In this document: positions 6,044 to 9,234 of the stretch, piece after piece
Position numbering within the stretch: position 1 is the stretch's first letter
How the letters are laid out: each line of letters opens with the position of its first letter
Source: Paracoccaceae bacterium
Lineage (GTDB): Bacteria; Pseudomonadota; Alphaproteobacteria; Rhodobacterales; Rhodobacteraceae
Assembly: GCA_030625695.1 (NCBI GenBank)
Contig: DAOUQK010000124.1
Coordinates: forward strand, 1 to 9,234
DNA length: 9,234 bases
Reading direction: 5' to 3'
Position numbers and translations under genes: made by a program
Notes under the pieces: generated by a model
The model's database searches: none
Told to the model about the DNA's origin: nothing
Seen by the model: the letters and a program-made list of their open reading frames with translations, nothing else

Positions 6044-7992
6044 TCCTTGCGTTTTGAGAAATAGTCTTCGGTGGTCACGGTCTTGGGTCGGTCAGCCCCC
6101 TGAAACGGCTGACTATCGCTGTGATACTGCGCTTCTACGCGGCAATTGTCGCACATCTGGATCAGTTTCCCGGCCTCAGAGGTGGCGAACATCGAATGTT
6201 TGCCCGCCAGCAGGCTGGTCACCTTTTCGACGGTCGATTTCACCCCAAACAGCGCCCCGCATGAGATACAGGCGAACGGTTCTTCTTCGTGCAGAACGCG
6301 CGCGTTCATGGCCGCGTCGGACAGGTCCAGTTGTGGCACCAGCGACAGGGCGTTTTCCGGGCACACCCGGGTGCACAACCCGCATTGCAGGCAGGCGTCC
6401 TCGACAAAGCGCAGTTCTGGCCGGTCGGGGTTGTCAGCCAGTGCGCCAGCCGGACAAAGCGAGACACAACTCAGGCAAAGCGTGCAGGCGTCAGTGTTAA
6501 TATCCAAAGCGCCGTAAGGTGCGTTTTCCGGTAGCGGAATGGGCGTGTCGGTGTTGTCCGTCAACGCCTTGGCCGCCAGCCTTGTGACCTGACGCCTTGT
6601 GCCGATGGCCAGGATAGGCGTCGTGTTTGAAGGCCCGGCGGGCGCGTCATACAGCGCGTCACTCAGAGCGTCAGGGTCATCCAGTTGCAGCAGGCGGATT
6701 TGGTCGGATTGTGAAATGGCATTGGCTAAAACGGCTTCTGAGGCCTGGGTTTGCGCCACGCTGCGTGGGGCCACCAGAACATCCACCCGGGCAAAGCCAC
6801 TGGCCAAAGCGGCAAGCATTTCAGCGTGACCAAAAAGGGCGGTACTTTCCAGCTCCAGCGGGATCACATCAGCGGGCAATCCACGCCCGTATCGCGCCGC
6901 CAGAGAGATCATCTGCCCGCCGTGTTCAGCATCACAGAGCAACAGCTTGGCGGCGACCCCTCCGGCACTTGAATAACCGCTTGCAAGGGTCTGAATACGT
7001 TTGAATATATGCGATGTTGCCGGGGCTTCGAATTGCAATGCGCCGGACGGGCAAAGGGCGACACAATCGCCGCAGCCGGCGCAGATATTTGGGTCAATCG
7101 TGACATGATCACCGTCCGCCGAAATCGCTCCGCTGCCGCAGCTGTCTATGCACGCTGAACAACCGGTAATTTCGGCGCGGGAATGGGCGCACACTTGGGT
7201 ATTATTGGCGACATAAAGCGGTTTCTCAAAGGTGCCAATCAGGTGTGACGCTTCCAGAATTGCCTTGCCAACCGCCTGCGGATCGCCGGGGTCGGCCCGC
7301 AAATATCCATCGCGGGCATGCCCCGAAAACAGGGCTTTTTCACCGCTAAGATCAAGGATCAGATCACATTCTGTGCGCCCGCCGTCCCGCGCCTTGCCAA
7401 AGCCCATATCGCCGCGCCCGCCCGGATTCACCTGACGCAAACGGTCGATTTTGACGTTGTATTGCCCCAATGCGCCGGTCACGGTTTTCAACTGCCCCAG
7501 CACCACGTCATAGCCGTGATGATCCATCATTTCGGGCGGCTGATCCAGCAATACCGTGACACTAAGGACGTGGGCCAATTGGTCAGCTGCTGCAAGGGTA
7601 ACATCGGCGGCACCCAGGATAAGACAGCGTCCGTCAGACAGGATTTCAAGCATTTTGACAGGCGGGGTGCCAAGCATCGCTTCGTTAATCAACGCGGCCA
7701 TTTTGGGCCCCGGTTTGGCCCCTTCTTCACCCCACCCTGCGCGGTCCCGCAAGTCGACAAATTCGGGGCAGGGCACGTCCAGTTCTTCGGCCAATTCGGC
7801 AAAAACTGCCTGCTCTTGCAGGCAGGCGATGATTGCCTCGCCGGATTTGATTTCTGTCGCGGCGGCACCAATTTCGCGGGTGCAAAGATCACTGTGTACC
7901 CGGCTGCAGGTGACGTCGCAGGATTTGGTAATCAGGTCCGCGTCCAATTGTTGACTTCCTGAACAATCGCATAAAATCAAACGCTTGGGCAT
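6037..7992 (-). CDS. Multi-cluster 4Fe-4S protein of the formate dehydrogenase locus, HdrA-like N-terminus
   Basis: This 651-residue cytoplasmic protein starts at ATG 7992 with a good ribosome binding site (GAGGAA, about 2-7 bases upstream). Residues 1-70 (LCDCSGSQ, TCSRVHSDLC, IIACLQEQAVFAEL) recall the HdrA-type N-terminal module with conserved cysteines. Four ferredoxin-like Cys sets follow. Set 1 is C268 then C278-x2-C281-x3-C285. Set 2 is C304, C307, C310, C314 followed by Pro. Set 3 is C503, C506, C509, C513 followed by Pro. Set 4 is C534, C537, C540, C544 followed by Pro. The C-terminus has two CxxC pairs, C575/C578 and C614/C617, resembling a zinc- or iron-binding knuckle. Proteins of this build occur beside formate dehydrogenase genes in alphaproteobacteria; I infer electron transfer or cofactor/cluster delivery to the enzyme. 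It is divergent from the DUF3305/DUF3306 pair across a 347-base control region. There are no membrane segments. Confidence 0.9.
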   Translation of the reverse strand: MPKRLILCDCSGSQQLDADLITKSCDVTCSRVHSDLCTREIGAAATEIKSGEAIIACLQEQAVFAELAEELDVPCPEFVDLRDRAGWGEEGAKPGPKMAALINEAMLGTPPVKMLEILSDGRCLILGAADVTLAAADQLAHVLSVTVLLDQPPEMMDHHGYDVVLGQLKTVTGALGQYNVKIDRLRQVNPGGRGDMGFGKARDGGRTECDLILDLSGEKALFSGHARDGYLRADPGDPQAVGKAILEASHLIGTFEKPLYVANNTQVCAHSRAEITGCSACIDSCGSGAISADGDHVTIDPNICAGCGDCVALCPSGALQFEAPATSHIFKRIQTLASGYSSAGGVAAKLLLCDAEHGGQMISLAARYGRGLPADVIPLELESTALFGHAEMLAALASGFARVDVLVAPRSVAQTQASEAVLANAISQSDQIRLLQLDDPDALSDALYDAPAGPSNTTPILAIGTRRQVTRLAAKALTDNTDTPIPLPENAPYGALDINTDACTLCLSCVSLCPAGALADNPDRPELRFVEDACLQCGLCTRVCPENALSLVPQLDLSDAAMNARVLHEEEPFACISCGALFGVKSTVEKVTSLLAGKHSMFATSEAGKLIQMCDNCRVEAQYHSDSQPFQGADRPKTVTTEDYFSKRKDH

Positions 7993-8339
7993 GGTTCCTC
8001 ATTCTTTCCGGGTTTGCTGGCGTGACAGATTTGCTGATTCCCCCACTTAGTTAGGACCGCTCAGGTCTCTTCGTAAAGCCCTTTCTTTGCGTGACCATCA
8101 CCGCCGTGGCGCGAATGATTCGTTCAAATAGGCATCGGCATTAACCAAGCAAAAACATGGGTTTTGAATATGAGGTCACATTGTCCCGCCCCAGATTTGA
8201 CCACCCTCGGTTTGGGGTCGAATTGTCCCGGCTGACACCGGTCAGACGGTTTATTTTGCAGGTTGGTGCGATAATGTTTGCCTTAGCGCCAAATCCTTCG
8301 CAAGTTTTGTTAACGAAGATCAAAACAGGGGCGACAGGG
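7993..8339. promoter_or_regulatory. Divergent control region between the Fe-S protein gene and the DUF3305 gene
   Basis: These 347 bases lie between divergent starts and contain no convincing gene if DUF3305 begins at 8340. Visible dyads include GACC-N5-GGTC (8055-8067), CGAAT-G-ATTCG (8113-8123), TTTGACCA/GGGTCGAA (8196-8203 and 8215-8222, imperfect), CTGAC-ACCG-GTCAG (8232-8245) and CTTCG/CGAAG (8296-8300 and 8314-8318). ATTGTCCCG occurs twice (8180-8188 and 8222-8230). The density of dyads suggests operator sites, possibly for a LysR-type or other regulator, but no regulator is encoded in the window. I could not assign -35/-10 elements with confidence. Confidence 0.5.
8180..8230. promoter_or_regulatory. 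Direct repeat ATTGTCCCG, 42 bp apart, flanking an imperfect dyad
   Basis: ATTGTCCCG at 8180-8188 recurs exactly at 8222-8230. The start-to-start distance of 42 bp is about four turns of B-DNA, so both copies face the same side. Between them is the imperfect dyad TTTGACCA (8196-8203) with GGGTCGAA (8215-8222). The arrangement fits two protein-binding half sites with possible looping, upstream of DUF3305; this is inference from spacing only. Confidence 0.3.
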
Positions 8340-8900
8340 GTGGCCGCAGGTCCGTCAGAGAAAAGCATTTCGATCCCTTTGGGGGTTGTTGTCCGGCGCG
8401 CGCCGGGGCTGACTCGTTGGGCCAAATGGACCTGGAACGCCATCGCCGTTCTGCCAGGTGCCGGCCCCGCCGACTGGCGCGAAATTGCCCGCGATGGTGA
8501 GGCGATTGATTTTCACGCTGCCACTGTAACGCTGGAATTGTTTCGCACTGACACCGAGGCGTATCTAAGCGGGTTGTCCACCCGTGAACCGGCAATCTAT
8601 GTTGTGATGCGCGACGGTCCCCGCGATCACCCCGAGGTGGTTCTGGCCACGGTGTCGCCTTATGACGCCCAGGATTATGCCGACAGCGGTGACGATATGA
8701 TCGACAAGGTGGCCATGCCCGAGGGTCTGATTGACTGGATCAAGACGTTCATATCGCAACACCACGAAGACGAAGTGTTTATCAAACGCAAACGCGACAA
8801 ACACCGGTTTGACGGGGCTCAGGACGGGGTTGGGGATGCGCGTATCGCTCAGGTCAGCGATGTTTACCGTGCGCCGCGCAAAGTCGGGGTGGCGCAATGA
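8340..8900 (+). CDS. DUF3305 domain protein of the formate dehydrogenase locus
   Basis: This is a soluble protein of about 186 residues. I chose GTG 8340 because AGGGG (8327-8331) lies 8 bases upstream and because the family usually begins about 10 residues before the 'PLGVVVRR' block. An in-frame ATG at 8274 would add 22 residues with no recognisable sequence and a weaker ribosome binding site, and an ATG at 8157 is less likely still. Family blocks are clear: IPLGVVVRR, WNAIAVLPGAGPADWREI, FHAATVTLELFRTDTEAY, PAIYVVMR, SPYDAQDYADSGDDMIDKV and MPEGLIDWIKTF, then a basic FIKRKRDKHRF near the C-terminus. Its stop overlaps the DUF3306 start by four bases (ATGA, 8897-8900), so the two are translationally coupled. 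Molecular function is unknown; family context is assembly or maturation of molybdenum/tungsten formate dehydrogenase. Confidence 0.88.
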   Translation: MAAGPSEKSISIPLGVVVRRAPGLTRWAKWTWNAIAVLPGAGPADWREIARDGEAIDFHAATVTLELFRTDTEAYLSGLSTREPAIYVVMRDGPRDHPEVVLATVSPYDAQDYADSGDDMIDKVAMPEGLIDWIKTFISQHHEDEVFIKRKRDKHRFDGAQDGVGDARIAQVSDVYRAPRKVGVAQ

Positions 8901-9234
8901 GCAGGCCCGAGAACATGTGGTCACGCCGACGTGCGGCCGTTTTGGCCGAGGCAAAAGCCGATACCAAGGCGACGGAGCGGGCCGAAGCGACTGTAAAGCA
9001 GGCCGAGATGGCCGAAAAAAGTGATGCCGATATCTTGATGGAGCTGAACCTGAAAGATCCGGATCAAATGCAGCAAGGCGATGATTTTGCCTCGTTCATG
9101 CTGGCCGAGGTACCTGAACGCCTGCGCAAGCGGGCGTTGCGGACGTTGTGGCGGTCCAACCCGGTGTTGGCCTGCGTTGACGAATTGTTGGACTACGGCG
9201 ATGATTTCAAGGCCGAATGGGACGGGGCCGATCT
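8897..9234 (+). CDS. DUF3306 domain protein (partial, C-terminus off the right edge)
   Basis: The frame opens at ATG 8897, overlapping the DUF3305 stop by four bases, and is open to the window end (112 codons plus two bases). It begins MSRPENMWSRRRAAVLAEAK, matching the DUF3306 opening 'FWSRRKAAV'. A highly charged Ala/Glu/Lys helix follows at residues about 13-42, probably coiled coil. The conserved core is next: DILMELNLKDPDQM (about 45-58), GDDFASFMLAEVPERLRKRALRTLWRSNP (about 61-90, family hallmark 'VPxxLRRxALRxLWRSnPv') and LDYGDDF. There is no signal peptide or membrane segment. Its function is uncharacterised. It sits in an apparent operon with DUF3305, and the TorD-like chaperone and formate dehydrogenase subunits are expected downstream, outside this window. 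Confidence 0.88.
   Translation, partial: MSRPENMWSRRRAAVLAEAKADTKATERAEATVKQAEMAEKSDADILMELNLKDPDQMQQGDDFASFMLAEVPERLRKRALRTLWRSNPVLACVDELLDYGDDFKAEWDGAD

Noticed and set aside
7318..7962. Plus-strand frame of 214 codons opposite the Fe-S gene
   Set aside because: It is a shadow of the N-terminal part of the Fe-S protein gene, with no ribosome binding site or domain signature.
7993..8339. ModE or other known molybdate-responsive operator
   Set aside because: No TATAT-type ModE half sites are visible; the dyads do not match any site I can name.

Overview
The window looks like chromosomal DNA of a marine alphaproteobacterium, most likely of the Rhodobacterales (Roseobacter group). The GC content is moderately high, and the proteins match family versions I associate with that order: BipA/TypA, a membrane-anchored LuxR-type regulator, and DUF3305/DUF3306/DUF6505 with a degenerate biotin/lipoate-ligase-like protein. 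The assignment rests on recalled family resemblance, since no search could be run.

Left part (1 to about 3950), housekeeping and envelope genes: a regulator running off the left edge on the minus strand (two membrane segments, then the start of a LuxR-type helix-turn-helix); a small secreted PepSY-like protein with an Asp/Thr/Gly pentapeptide repeat tail (minus); the ribosome-associated GTPase TypA/BipA (minus); and an unrecognised 180-residue secreted protein (plus). This part closes with a perfect 26-bp inverted repeat at 3883-3945, whose arms are themselves hairpins, lying between two convergent genes.

Right part (3958-9234), one side of a molybdenum/tungsten formate dehydrogenase locus. 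On the minus strand are a DUF6505 protein and a biotin/lipoate-ligase-like protein, joined by a 4-base ATGA overlap, and a 651-residue multi-cluster 4Fe-4S protein. On the plus strand are DUF3305 and DUF3306 proteins, again with an ATGA overlap, reading out of the window. From what I know of these families, the TorD-like chaperone and the formate dehydrogenase subunits would be expected just beyond the right edge. Between the ligase-like gene and the Fe-S gene, on the plus strand, sits a 253-residue exported protein.

That exported protein is the most unusual object here. Its N-terminal half resembles the two ends of a tungstate-binding protein (TupA) with the middle, lobe-II-forming part missing. 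Its C-terminal half is a mono-heme c-type cytochrome domain with a CGRCH motif. A shrunken oxyanion-binding domain joined to a cytochrome inside a Mo/W enzyme locus suggests a link between metal-oxyanion handling and periplasmic electron transfer, but this is inference.

The 347-base divergent region between the Fe-S gene and DUF3305 contains several short dyads and a 9-bp direct repeat spaced 42 bp apart. It is the most plausible control region for the cluster. No tRNA, rRNA, CRISPR array, transposase or prophage gene was seen.
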